Source: an uncultured bacterium | GTDB lineage: Bacteria > Cyanobacteriota > Vampirovibrionia > Gastranaerophilales > Gastranaerophilaceae | DNA: 64,000 nt | Assembly (NCBI GenBank): GCA_902777385.1 | Contig: CACYTP010000004.1 | Coordinates: forward strand, 1 to 64,000 | Direction of reading: 5' to 3' | In this document: piece by piece, positions 24,948 through 39,900 of the stretch | Layout of the letters: every line of letters starts with the position of its first letter | How positions within the stretch are numbered: position 1 is the first letter of the stretch | Position numbers and translations under genes: made by a program | Notes under the pieces: model-generated | What the model saw: only the letters and a program-made list of their open reading frames with translations | Databases searched by the model: none | Told to the model about the DNA's origin: nothing

Positions 24948-27900
24948 GTGACTGTAGATAACAATACAAATTTAATATCTCAAATTTGCAGCCGCTCAGG
25001 CTTGAAAGGTGAGGCTCTTGACGCTTTAAAAAGACGTCTTGAGCAGCAAAGCCGTGAAGAGCTGGAAGCGGAGCTTGTCAACAGTCTTATTAACGGGGAT
25101 ACCAATAACGAAAAGGGATTAGCGGTAGAACATGGCAGAAGTGCCGTTATGCTCGACAATTATGACAGGAACACTTATACAGACACGAATGGGAGAGTTA
25201 TAACCGAATACAAAGACGGGGACAGCCTTCTGCAAAAAGTCATTGCAACTTGGGATAACGAAGGAAATAAAACAGAAGAAGTTATCACATATATTCAGGG
25301 ACGACCATCTACCAGAACCGTAAAGAAAAACGGTAAAGAAGAAAGCCGCAGCACATATACATACATCAAACGAAAAACATCTGATAATAAAGATACATAT
25401 ACAGTCAAAATCGAGACAGAAAACGCGAACGGGGAAAAAAGTGAAACACATGTTCTAACAACGGACAGGGAAGGCAAATATCCGCCGGCATTCGTTCTTG
25501 GCAGAAAAAATACGGATACGGAGGGAAATACAACAGAAATATACCCTCTTGCTGAAAATTTAGTGGAAGTAAAGACTTCGGCAGACGGCGAAAAAGTCAT
25601 CACAGTATATGATACAGTTTCAATTGAAAATTACACATCCAAAAAGCGTATATATCAAAGATTACAAAATTCATCGGAAACTGCTGAACTTCTCTTTGAC
25701 GGGAAAGGAAACACTATCACAACAGTAAATGCCGGTGATGGTTGGGAAAAACTTGCACGACGTTTCCATACGACACCTGAAGAATTAAAGAAGTTAAATC
25801 CTAAAATCAAATCACTCAAAGCCGGACAGGATATTATTGTTCCGGGAGAATTTGATATTAAATCAAAAGAAATAGGACGGGTACAGTCAAGACAAGAAGC
25901 TTTGACAATAGCACACAATGCGGAAATCGACAGACAGATAGGGGAAAAAGTTGCGGAAGGTACGGATGCTAAATATTTAGCAGAATTAAAGGCAAACGGA
26001 TTTAAACCTACCGTTGAGAATTACGGATTTTACAAACAATTTAACAAGCTTGATAACAGCAGTAAAAACAATGTTATCAATGCAATAAAATATTATAGAA
26101 AATCAGAACATATTACAGACAATACAAAAATTAAAGAAAAACTGATGGAACAACTCGGAGTGAACTTGTTTGACTCAGGCAAAACAATAAAAATGTCTGA
26201 TAATTCAGCAACACCTTACGCTCTCAGAAAGAAAGATGTTTCACTTGAAACATTCCTTACAAAAACCTGCAAACTTGATATAAAAAAAGAACCGGCAAAA
26301 ATAATATATGAAAGACTCGCATCATTACCACAAGAAGAGTTAAACAAAATTATCGGCAACAGATTTTCTGATATGTCAAGCCTTAACTCTTACCACGACA
26401 TAGCTGCCGGATTTGAAAGCTGTGGTATAACTCTCAGAACAAATGCCGAACGGCAAATGGATTTAAATTCAAAAAAAGCCAGAGAAGAAGTATTAGGGGA
26501 CGGTCAAATCACCAGAGGTCAGACCGTAGACTTTGCACTAAAACAAGTACAGGCAGCACGAAAAAGTTTGGAAAAACATCTTGCAGATTTAAAAGATAAT
26601 CCTTTTAGAAATCTGGGAGAAATTATTATTGAGGATTACCGATTCTGGGGTATAGAATTAAATCCTATAAACAGTGCCGCTGCGAAAGCATTTTCAGCTC
26701 TTGCAAGGAAACTCGGGTTTAAAAAAGGAACAATTGAAGGGCTTACCAAATCAATTAATGCCAAAATAAATGAATTAAAAGAAAAAGAAATACAATTGAC
26801 TTCATTAAAAGGTTCAACTTCATCTGCTGATTTTGCGAGCAAATATGCAAGCATAACAGGCGGCAGCTATAAACCGTTCGAAGTTGAAAAAATACAGGAA
26901 TTATGCAAAAATCCGCCTAAACAGGGAACAAAAGAATATAAAATATACGAACAAAAAGTTAATTCAGCAATTGAATCCCTAATGGGAGAAAATTTTGCAG
27001 AGGAAGTATCAAATTACATCAGCACAAGTGCAGGACTGGGTTCTGCAGTAGAAATGGCAATGTTATGTTACGCTACAATGGGAATGGGAAGTACTGTTAC
27101 AATAGGCAGTAAAACTTTTACGGGAGCAACCGCAACAGGCAGAGCCTTAATAGGTGTAACACACCTTGGAGGATATACCGCCGCAAGAACAAGCTTGAAT
27201 TTCCTTGATGATATAGATAATGTGATTAATGGCAATAAAACCGTCGGAGGTGTACTTGTCGGAGAAAGTAATGCCGATGTAATACACAAAGGTGCTGAAA
27301 TAGTTAAAGAATGGGCATTAGGGAAAATAACAAGAGAAGAAGCCGATAAACAGCTAGGCAAAATTGGTAAACTCACATTTGACGACTTTGTCAGTTCAAA
27401 CGGAGGACAATTTGTAGTAAACACCCTGACAAGTTCTGCATTTGGTGCGGCAGCAGGACTTGCAAGTCCGATATTTGCAAAAGCAGGACAGTTCGGTACA
27501 AGCCTTGGGCAAAAGCTCGGACTTAAAGCTCCAATGCTAAGCGAAGTAACCGCCAAAATTATCAGCGGCAATCCTAACGGCATAAACGGTGCGGAATTTA
27601 TGGCAAAAGTATACTCTGCCATGAATAAAACCAATATAGTAGGAAAAGGTATTCAGTTTGCTGTTGAAACAGCGGTATTTTATGCGACAAATTTACCGCT
27701 CAGCTTAATTCAGGAAAAACTTTCCGAAAGCAATAATGAAATGGAAAAAGCATATCAGGAAGGGCGTTTGACAGAATACCTGCTTACAAGGTTTAAAGAT
27801 GAAGCAATAAATCTTGCAACAGTACAGTCTATTGGTATGATAGTCGCAATGATGACCGGTGCTAATCCTGCTGTCGGACAGCTAAAAGAAAGCTTTAATG

Positions 27901-30900
27901 AATATGAAACACTTAAAAATACAACAATTAAATACGAAAATATTAACGGACAAAATATTGTAACCGTTGAAGGCACAACGGGAAAACTGTTTGTTGAAGG
28001 CGATTTAATCAAATTTTACAGCAAAAGCGGAGAACTTGTACAAAGCGAACCTGTTAGTGATGCAGAAGCATTTAAAGCACTTGATGCAGGAACAAAAACT
28101 TTCTACTTAATGAACAGATTTATGCAGTTTGAAAACTACATGAGATCACAAAATCTTCCTGTCAACACTTCGGGAACAAGTGTCCAAGACGCAGAATATA
28201 CGGAAATAAGAAATACTGAGAATACACAATCGGTACAAGCTGCCGCAAATATTCAAGCTCCTGCCGAACAGCAAAGCAATAACAACAATATTACCGAATT
28301 GAGGACTCCGCAGGAAGTGGGACAAATAGCCGCTCAAAGGTTACAAAACAGCAAATACAGAATTGCAACTGCAGGATACACTGCTAACCCTCCGCAGGGA
28401 TATGAGAGCTTTGCAAAGACATTTTTGTTAATTATGGACAGGTCACTTGGTGCCGCATCTACAGCATACATAACCAGCCCTACAACAAGTCGGGGAAGTA
28501 TAGATGCCATAACAAGCGAAGTAGAAGGATTTGAAGACGGAACTTTATTCTACACAACCGCACAGAATTATGTTGGCTATGCAATGGGAGGAAATGGAAC
28601 AGGCAACCTTGATTCTGACTCGTGGGCAAAAGTACCGAAATATGTCCTACCGACCACAGACGGATATTCTCAGGCTACAGCAGAAGCCTCAAATTCTTTC
28701 ATAGCAATCGGTGGGAAAGTTACTACGATTAACGATTTTGTTAATGCAATAAAACACGGAAATAAAGCAGTAATAGTAAACAATACATCAATCGAAAATC
28801 CTGTCTGGGAAAATAATTCTACCCAAAATGCTTCTCGTTATCTGGCTGAACAGATACAGGCAGTAAAAGAAGGAAAACCTCTGCCATACCCTGAAGTAGG
28901 AGAATTTACAAAAGAATTCATTGAACAAAATCTGGATAAATTTAGCAGCCTTGTAAAAATTCTAACAGTAGACGGAAGTCAGCAGCAAACAGAAGCAGCA
29001 GGACTGGAGGCTGCAAAATTTTTAAAGGCTGAAACAGAAACTACTGCTGAAACTAATACTCAACCTGCAACTAAAACTCCAACAGAGAACGTAGCTGAAT
29101 TTAGGACAATGTTTGATAATCCAAAAGAAGCTGATGCCTTTTTATCCAATTTTGATGTAAATAACTACAAACCTCAGGCGGAAATGTTCTCTAATCCGAA
29201 GATGTTGAAAGATTTATATGATATTTTCAAACCATTCTGCCTCAATCCGGATAACAAAACAGCAGATACGGAATTGCTTGCAACAAAGATAAAAACGCTG
29301 TTTATGAATTTAGAAGGGAAAGTAACACAAGCACATATAGATGCACTCGGATTACTAATGAAAGCATATCCGGAGCATACTGTTAATTTCTGGATAAACC
29401 AATCAATGCTTCAAAATATATCTGAAACAAACATTGGAGTTTTAAAAGCAATTTTAGAAAAGCACAACGGACAGGATTTGGTTGCTGACGGAAAAATTCT
29501 TGTAAAAGCTTCTGACAACAAGATGAACATTGTTGGACTGGATTATGTATTATACGAATGCAAAGATAATGAAGAAAAAGCCCAAAAAGCACTGCAAATA
29601 ATTAACGATAACTCTTACATTGATGAAAGAGGCAGAGTTGATTATGTAAAACTGGCGGGAACACTACAGAACAAAGATATAGCACATGCAATCAAACATT
29701 CGAATGACAAATTAAACAGCAACTTGAAAGATAGAATTAACAGCAGTTTTGGTGATACCGAATATCCTGAAGCAACTGCATTGATGAATGAACTCGGTCT
29801 TAAACGGAGCGACGTATCACCGGAGGTTATAAACAAAATTTTAAACGGCGGAAATGTTAACGGCATAGAATATGATGCACTCCCGTCTGAACAAATGCAG
29901 CTTCTGAAAGGTTTATTATTACTCAGAGATGAACACGGTTATCTCTTACTTTCAAAATATTATCTGGATTCATGCGGATTTAATAAAGCAATAAGAAATG
30001 CACGGATTTACGATTTTGAATATATTATAGAGTTTGTAAAACAAAATCCGCAAATAAAAAACAATCTGGAGGACTTGGTAGAAATTTTAAATGAGTCCGA
30101 GCCTGCAAATGATTTAAAGAATTTCTTAATTTCACCTGACTTTGAAGCAGAAATTAAGGCAAATTCAGCCGGCAAATATCAAACCGAACTTTTAGAAATA
30201 TTGACCAAAAGTCCAATCAGATACGAATATAAAATGAATCTTCTAAAATCAGGATTAACGAAAGCTGATTTCTTATCCTCGTTACGCAAATTTTCAAAAT
30301 CAACATTTAAACTTGCATACGAAACCCCTAACCAATATTTGAGCGGAGTTGATACAAAATATTCAACACCGGTCAATGGCAAATATCCAAATCTTGATAC
30401 GGACGAAACCCGTGAAGAACTTGAAGAAGAAAGATGTCAAATTATAAAATTTTTCTTTGACAATATAGGAAATCTCTTCAGAGCATTAAAATACATTGAT
30501 ACTGACACCATCGCTCACATAATGGATAAACGTACAACACAATTTGAAGACACTTTGAAAGATTTAAATACACTCACCGACGACAATTATGAATTGTTAT
30601 CGGGATTATTAAAATGCAAATCTTCAAAAACAGGGAAACCCCTGTCTCCAAGAGATAAAATTCAAATGACTCAACTTGTCCTGATATATCAGAAAGCTCA
30701 CCTTGATATGAGTCAGTTACAGAATGCTGCACAAAACGGTCAGGTAAATATTCAGGAAATTAAGGACTTTATACAGAATAAAGTTCTTGAAAGAGCAGGA
30801 ATAAATCCAAATGAAATTCAAATTGATGACAGTAAAAAGAAATTTAATGAAGATTTCTTCTACCTTACAATGATTGATCAGATTTCTGATAACCTTGAAC

Positions 30901-33900
30901 AAGGTATTACAATGATAAGAAATTCTCTAAAAGAACATCTGCCGCTACTGCGTACTAATAAAGAAATAAGGGAATCTGCAATAGAAACTTCTTTAGAACA
31001 AATGAAACTTCACGCAGATATTATGACAGATGAACAAAGAGCTGCTGCAGAACAACTTTTAGAAATATATAGGAATATAGAAAATTACACAGATGAACAG
31101 ATAATAGATGTAGTAATCCGAAGTGTCAAAGCTTCAGCTAAAAATATGTCGCAGTCAAATGAGATATATACCGTAATCAGAGAATCCTTGCAGGGAGATT
31201 TCAAAGAGTTTATAAACAACCCGTCTAATGAATACGGTCAGGCGAATCTGAAAACGCAAGAAGCTTTTAGAGAAAAAGGCTTAAATTACAATTTATGGGA
31301 TAATTCGCATGTTCCTGACAGAACATTCAACATTGGAAATCACAAATTAACGATAAAATTATGGAACAGAAATCCTCAAGAAGACTTGTTTATGGGTAAC
31401 AAAACAAGCTGCTGCACACAAATCGGTACGGGTGTTAATGCGGCTGCTACCCCAATATTCCTTGAATCGACATGTTTTCAGGTTATTCAGATATATGACG
31501 AAAATAATAATGTCATAGGTATGGCAAGAGTATTTATGGCAGAAGTAGAAGGTAAGCCTTCACTTATTATGGATACAATCGAATTTAACAAGGTTTTCAT
31601 AAAAGATTTATCTTTAGAAGATAAAACGAAAACCCGTGACGAATTATTCCATTGGGCAAATCAATACGCACAACAGGTAACAGGGGATGCTGATACGCAG
31701 GTTTATTTTGCAAATGAAGGTGCTCATGCCGGATTTATGGGTGAAGGACTAACAACAGAACGTCACGATGCAGACTTTATCGGCTCTATTGCAGCCGAAA
31801 AGGTTTATATTAATGCTGCAGATTTTCAGTGGCTATCACCTGAAAATCTCAAGAATTATAAAACAATAACTTCCAAAAGAGACAATCCTCTCAGCATAGA
31901 ATGGACGCTTGTACCAAAAGATGAACCGTATAAAGCTCCTACAGAGCCTTCAAAAGCGGAGCATAGCCAAAATATTGCTGATGCTTATGATGGGAAAGGG
32001 TATCCGTACTTTGACGAGGAGAATGCACGTTTTACGCCTGAAGCTAACGCACCCGTACTTGAAAGAGTAACCCCATCAGATGAGCAAGAATACATCCATA
32101 TTTCGACAGAAACTCAAATTGACGGGCAATATCCTGGGACAATAGCGGGAACAACTACACTAGATAAGGCTTTATATACGGATGGAATGGTACAATGTGC
32201 GGCTCTCGTTGTAGTAGACAGAGCGAATAACACACAAACCTTAATTCACTGTTTCCCGGGTAATTCTATGGAAAGCAGCAGACTTGTTATAGAAAATATA
32301 TTAGCAGGAAAAAATCCGAATGATTTGGAAATATCCGTTGTCGCAGGATATTCTGAAACTGCACCGAAAACTGTACAATTCATACTTGACACGGTAAAAG
32401 ATATTACAAACGGTAAAGAAGTTCAATTATACAACTTTGCGGATTATAAAGATTTAAAAATATTCCATAGAGGTCTTATATTACAGGATGGCAAACTTAA
32501 ATGCTGTGACGACAGAGAAATTAAAAACAAAATTACAAATCCTGAAGAAAACATAACATATTGCAAGTTTGCAGATAAGGAAACAAGAACAGGTGCTATA
32601 GAACTTTTTGACGGAAGAACTAAAGTTAAGACAGATAACTCTTCATCACAGGAGGAAGTGACAGACGAAAATGTTCGCCAAAGCGAATCGGAATTTCTTA
32701 ATATGCTGAATGATTCAGAAAGAAAGAAATATGAGCAACTTATTTATAATTATGATAAATATAAAAATTTAACAAATGCAGAAAAAATACAAGCATTAAC
32801 TATTTGGTATTATCAAGCGAATATTGTGGGGCAATTAAAAGATAATTATGTCCCTGAAATTGAAACAGTAAAACAAAAGACGGCATTTATTAATGATGCA
32901 AAAATTAAGTCCTATTTAGAGGCAGAACTTGAAAAAATAAAAGATTTGCCGGAAGCTGAACGTAACGAACAACTTTTAGAATTAGAATATTTAGCGGATG
33001 CAGTTAATAATCTTAACAGTAAATATTCAATGATACATACTAAGAGTTCTCTGATGTATAATTTAGCTGCACAAGCACACAGAATTCAGTCAATCAGCAC
33101 TAAATCAGGTACAAATTTAGAATTTAAGCCTGAAGCTCAGGATAAAATTGACGAGCATATACATTATGACGGATTAAAGAACTATATTATAAAATATTCT
33201 GCCCAAAATCCTGAGATGTCAGACTATTTATATTCATTGTATATTGAGAATTTATCTCCGGAAATCAAAGCAAAATGTGATGAAATTTCAAAAACAACAG
33301 GGGTAAAAATATTTATAGATAATACAGATACCAAGCAGATGGAGCATTTGAATACTCTTCAAGAAGAACTTACATTGTGGAAAAATGCAGGTCTGAAAGT
33401 TCCTGCTGTCTTTGATGAATTTGATGTGAGTTCTACATATCTGCTAATTGAGATGAACACTAAAATGCATGCCGGAGCATTAACGTTACCGGATTATAAC
33501 TATATTTCTGCAAGTGCTGTAAATATAAATGAGCTTGGTATGAATTATAGGGCTGCAATAAGACATGAACTTACACACCTTAATGATACAAATTTTGAAG
33601 TGGCATTGTGGGACGAAAATAATCCTGTTCATAAAGAAATACTTTCAAATAAAGAAAAATATGCTCAATACCTAAAAGCAGCTGGAACTAGTGATACAGA
33701 GATAGAATATGCATTTTCTATGCCAAGAGAATTTTCTGCTGTTGCAATGCAATTTGATATAACAAAATATCCTCAGGAATTTAAAAATTTGCTGATAAAA
33801 ATGGGTGTGCCAAAAGAAGCTTTGAATTTTGAACCAATAAAATCAGATAAACCGAGTTTTACAAAAATGGAAATAAATTCAGATGATAAAACAATAAAAT

Positions 33901-36900
33901 CTGTAAAGGATAAGCTATTTAGCGGAGCTATTGATAATACCGCTGTAAAACCTAAATTTTCACAAGATGAATTTGTTGCAAAATGTTCGGAACTGTTTGC
34001 GGAGGACTTTGAAGAACCGATTTCCGAAAAATTTATTGAAATATATAAAAACAGTTATCTTAAAAATCGTGAGGCTTGGGACTATGTCCTGAATGCAAAA
34101 GATTTTGACGGGAATCCGATACCGGAAAAGTTAACTTTAGCTCTACTGCTGCATACTATAGAGGGTAAACCGTTAACAATAAGTCAGGCTAAAATTTATA
34201 TGTTGAGCCTCAATTTGTATAAGCATCCTGATGTCGAATATTCACAGGAATTCGGAGTGTCAGAAAAAGATTTTCGCCTGTTAAAATTGTTGGAAAAATC
34301 CCGCCATGAAGTTCAGGGGGACTGGGAATTCGACAGTGGTTTACCTTCGGGCAGCGATGATATATTTGATATAATAAGAGAGATTGACGGGAATGATGTA
34401 CAAAAAGATTTTCTTATTCAGACACTTGAAAATGGATATACGCAATATCATAATATTTCTGACGATTTAACATGCAATTTTAGAAATATAAAAACTCCGG
34501 AGGATGCCAAAGAGTTATTTGCTTTGTTTAAAGAAGTCAGAAAACAATCCGGTACCGAGCATCAGGCAATGCAGCTCGCAGACTTGCTTGACAGTCCACA
34601 GATTAAAGAGCTGGCATTTGATTTAATAAAAATATTTGGGACTGCTAATGGTAGAACGATATCTATAATTTTGACTGCGAAACAGGGCGGATATGACAGA
34701 ATACGCAAGCTGATTGATAAAAAACCTGAAAATTATCATCAGGAACTTTCATATTTCGGCAGAATTTCCGATACAAAAAGAAATATTATGGATAAGTTAG
34801 AACAAAGCGGTGTACTGGCAGATGAGAGATTTTCACCGATGCTCATTTATTCCAGCATATATATAAACACAGCAGATAATATCATAAAACGTGACTTATT
34901 AAGACGTTATCCTGATTTGTCGGCAACGGATATCATAGAACTGTCACATGATAGTGATAAGGTTTATCAGGCAATTTTAGACAATAATCTGCTTGAGGAT
35001 TATTCCGTATATGATGCAGGACAAATCGGTGCGTATATAGACTCAATTAAGGCAAAAGATTTATTAAAATACCGTAAAACCATGCCGGCTGACGTTATGA
35101 TTATGCTGAGCCAAAATGAAGCTTTGTATAAAGATTTTATTGAAAATCCAAATCAATTAAAATACGCACCTTTAGGTGTTGATAGGATGCGTATGTATGC
35201 TGCGGTTGACTCTATAAATCCGGACTTGACTGTGAAGAATTACATGCAGCAAACTGAAAGTGAAGTTCTGTTTACTCTTGCGGAAAGATTATGTTCTGAT
35301 GTTCAGGCAGGAATACTCGATAAGCAGGATTGCAGAGATATCTTTAACTCTACTGATAAAGAAACGGCACACATAGTAAAAACAATATACCTGAATAGGG
35401 GAAAATACAATATTACCCCTCAGGATGTTGCCATTTGTGCAAGAAATCTAAATCTTGATAATAAGGATTTAACGCTGGATTTACTTGATGATGCAGAATT
35501 TAATAAAAAATACTTATTAAAAGTACTGAATTACGCAAGCAATAAAAACTGCACTGATGCTGTACAAAACATGATATCAAACCCGCAAATGAAAAGCTGG
35601 TTCTACAGAAATCTTGACAATGAGCTTGATATGGATACAATAGTCGGTTTAGCAAGAACTCAGAGAAAACTTAATCAAGAAGCAGCAAATCCATCAAGAA
35701 AAACAAATACTAAAGCGGAAGTTACAGAAGCTAAAGGCAGCAAAATTGAGGAAGCAAAACCACATGATGTACAAGATGCGATAGACAAAATGGTCGCTCT
35801 GGGTATGGATAAGACTATGGCTGAAAGAGCCTATGTAAAACTCTGCATGGATAAACAGGGTAATGTAGATAAAATTAAGCTGAATGCGGTGCTTGCACTC
35901 GTACAGACTTATGGAATTAACAAATATACAAATGACAAAGGTAAATTAAGAACAAATCCTAACATTTCACCAAAAGAAATAGCGGAAATTTTGGAATTCT
36001 CTGTAGGTTCAGCATTATCAAATGCTAACGGGCTATTCAGACCAGATATTGCAAAAGATATAATCACTCTGAGAAAAGCCGGAATTACAGATGTGAAACT
36101 TGCAACAACACTTTCCTGTATAAAAAATATGGGAATTGTTGAAATGAAAGACCGTTTCAACACTAAAGTCCGACAGGATGCAATTAATCGTGTCGCAGAA
36201 CTTCCTGAAAATATTAAGCAAGAAATTATATCCTCTGGATTTGACTTGGATTTAGTTATGGAAAAGGCTTCACAGGAAGCAAAAGGCGGTAAAGTCAAAA
36301 AAGAAAAATTAGAAACCGTTACGTTACGTTCTTTGGATAGTCTGCACGGAGCAGAACGCATTTTGGCGACTAAATTCAAACAGGAAATTGAAACTTATGC
36401 TACAGAACACGGTCTGAACAACTCTCAGGAAGTCTGGGGAAATGAGGAAACCTTCAAACGCTGGGCAGAAGAAAAGCTGGAAGATATTTTAGATTTTGAA
36501 AAGCATCCTGAATATACGGCTAAAGGTGATTATGAAGGCATTAATCAGGCAAGAAAAGATGGCGTTCAAAAATGGATTGACTATCTCAGACAGGAAAGTG
36601 ATTATAAAGATAATGTATTTGTACATCTGCTTGTAATGGAAAGCGTGGTAAAAGAATTCAAACCTGACAATGCTGTTACCCCAAAACCGGTATCACATGA
36701 AGTGTTCAATCAGGTGCATGATGTGCTGTTGGCTGACGGCAATAAAAACACCTCATTTGATAAGATTTATGCTGAAAAAATGAGAGAAAAAGCAATCGAA
36801 CAGTTCAGTCATGGCACAGAAACCGTGGACGGAGTAGAAGGACAATGGGTAACTATACCACGTTCGAAAAAAGGTGAGCCTGATTATGATGAACATATAG

Positions 36901-39900
36901 CAATGGTTCAGTCGCTTGCGGAAGGTTCAAGTTGGTGCTTAAGATTTGACAATGCTCACGGTTATCTGCAAGGTGGAAACTTACATTTCTTTATTGACAA
37001 AAATGGCAGAGCTCAAGTTGCTATGCATGAAACTGACGGACAAATTCAGCAAATTCAGAAACGCTACAATCAGGACTGCTCAGTACCTGTTCCGTATGTC
37101 AATGTAATAAACACTTTCAAAAAAAATAACGGATTTAAAGGTATGGACAGCCAAATTCAAAAAGCACTTGATGCAAAACCTGAATTTGACAAAATAAAGG
37201 AACAAGCTAATGAACTTATGGCTCAGGAAAAATACGAAGAATTATTCAGCTTGTTATTAAACGGCAATATAGGTGAATGGGATGATTATAGCATAGTAAA
37301 AAATTCTGACGGGACATATACTATCGAAAATTATAACGCACTGCTTAACAACAATTACACTATTGCGGATTTGGGCATAGACGAAAACAAATTAATGAAA
37401 AATGTATCCAGAATAACCGGTCATCTTAATCTTGATGGCTCGGGCTTGACTGAAATGAAAAATCTTAGAATAGTCGACGGCAATATAACTTTTGGTGACA
37501 GCCAGATTAGTGACCTCAGAAGCCTTGAAAGAATAGGAAATCATAGAGTCAGTTGGAATAATCCGACAGACTCCCCAACAACACCACCCGAAAAATACAA
37601 CATTCGGCTTTCTGATGAAGAAAAAGCTTTACTGAATGAATACGATTCTGAAAAACAAAATATAATTTTAGATTTTGCACAAGGCAGGGCTTTTGACGGA
37701 GAAGAAAGCCGAATTCGTTCAGCAATTACAACATTAACTCTCTTAGGGTTTGACGAACAAAAAATTGCAAGATTTAAAACTCTTTCTGCAATAGAACTTA
37801 AACCATACAAATTTAATTCAGAAGCAGAGAGAAATAATTTTACGGGAAAACTCAAAAATAAAGATATAATACAGCTTGTAAACCACTTCAAAACGGATGA
37901 TGAAATAAACACCATAAAAGTATTACTTGAAAATAATGCAGAAAGCGGTTTCTTGCGTGTTGTAAAACCTGTTGAATTCATTTACAGCACAATTAACCTA
38001 AAAATAATGAAAGAATATCTTGATTTAATTGGCGAGAATGAAGACCTGCTGGCTAATCTGGATATTTCATATATTCAGACAAATATGAAGTACAAAGGAC
38101 TTATTGCACAAATAATTGCCCAAAATCCTAACATAACTTTTGCCGATTTAAAAACACAACTGGATAAAGCTGTTAACGAAGGTAAAAAGGTCAACGGAAT
38201 CATTGAATTAAGAGAGAGAACACAGCATTTTAAAAATTACGAATTAAAGGAACTTGCAAGAAAACTGGGCGGACGATATTTGTACGAACTTGATAATATC
38301 GACCTTAAACTTGAGGGTGTAAAAGACGAAAAACTTATCCAATATGCAAATGAAGTAATTACAGAAGCCCTTACATCAGAAGATATTTCTGCTGAAAAGC
38401 TTGACAGACTTAATACATATTTAGACATATATCATACTTTAATCGGAACTTATGAGAATAATACGTTCAACAGAGACGGTTTCAGAAAGCAGTATCTTGA
38501 AAATAAACCTCAGGCAGAAGCTACTCTTGACAGAGCAGAAAATGATGATGTAACCGGCAGCGGTGTAAGAAGAAGCACATTAATTGATTATGCTGATGAA
38601 GCCAGAGTTGCAGACCTGCGTCAATTCCTTATTGATAACAGGGGTGACGAAATGGGTACATACTTCTGGCGTGAGTATTATCTAAAATCACGGGGAATAC
38701 CGGAAGACATCCAGCAACAATGTATAGAAATTGATGAAAAATATAGGGTAAAAATATTTTTAACATCAGACCTTACATACGCAAAAGAGGACTTATATTT
38801 CTTACTTAATACGGAATATCCTGAATGGGCGGCACACGGCAAAGATTCCGCAAAATTTCCACCTGTACTTGATTTTTCAAAAATAAAGAGTGAATATATT
38901 AACGACAAAGCTGCTTACGGACAGACGAATGTTAGCGGATATTATTCTCTAAGAGATAAAGAAATAGCAATGAACGGACTTAAACACAGTTCAGAATTTC
39001 AAAGTATGTCCAGACACGAGCATACGCATGCAAATGCAAATCCTGTACAGGTACCAAAAGAACTTATAGATGAAATTATGCCGCACAAAGAAAATGAAAA
39101 CGGCGTTAGTGTACCTGATTTTGAAAACTGTAAATACAGAGAAGAATTTGTACGGGCAGGAATTCAAGAATATAAAATCAAGTATGCTTACAATAATCCG
39201 GAAGAATTTATAGCAGTAGCCGCAGAAGGCGATATGCGTCAATATTCTGATGAATTCAAACAGCTTCTTGTAAAATTCGGCATGCCGGAATGGCAGCTCG
39301 ATATGGAATGTAAAGATGCAGAAGTAAAAGGAAGAGCATTAGAAATAAAACAACTTAAAAAACATCTTGAGGAAGATTTCAATTTATCATTTGAAACTTA
39401 TGATGAAATGCAAACCAATCTCTATGTTTGGGACAGAGCAAAAGCCCTTACGGATATGGTTGTTAAAGAACTTCACAGACAATATGACATTCCAAACGAA
39501 CCTATGAAAGTTTTTGACCATGTCATTAAAACAGGAGATATAGATTTTCTGGAACAATGTGATATTGATGTTCTAAAAGATATCTTAATGGGAAAAGAAG
39601 AAGGTGCCGCAGATACTCCTGAAGCTTCATCCGACATATACGGAATAAAAAATATAAACGGCGATATTGATGAAACAACTCCGATCAGCAAAGAGACAAA
39701 AGATAAGCTTATATCCGCATTTACCTTAATCGGCAACAATATGGAAATGATTAACAAATTTTTATCTATAGTTCCGAATGAATACTGTGCGAAAGTGGTT
39801 CTTGCTTATTTGTCAAAATACACTTCTGCTGATATGGGTAAGTATGTAAAGCGTGAATTAAAAGATATTGCTGAAATAGCTGATGAAGGGAATGCAGAAG

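Noticed and set aside
27068-27634. Long minus-strand open frame within the giant gene (188 codons)
   Set aside because: It is antisense to a continuous, well-composed plus-strand frame, and its composition (runs of Pro, Ser, Val, Leu) is that of a reverse-complement shadow.
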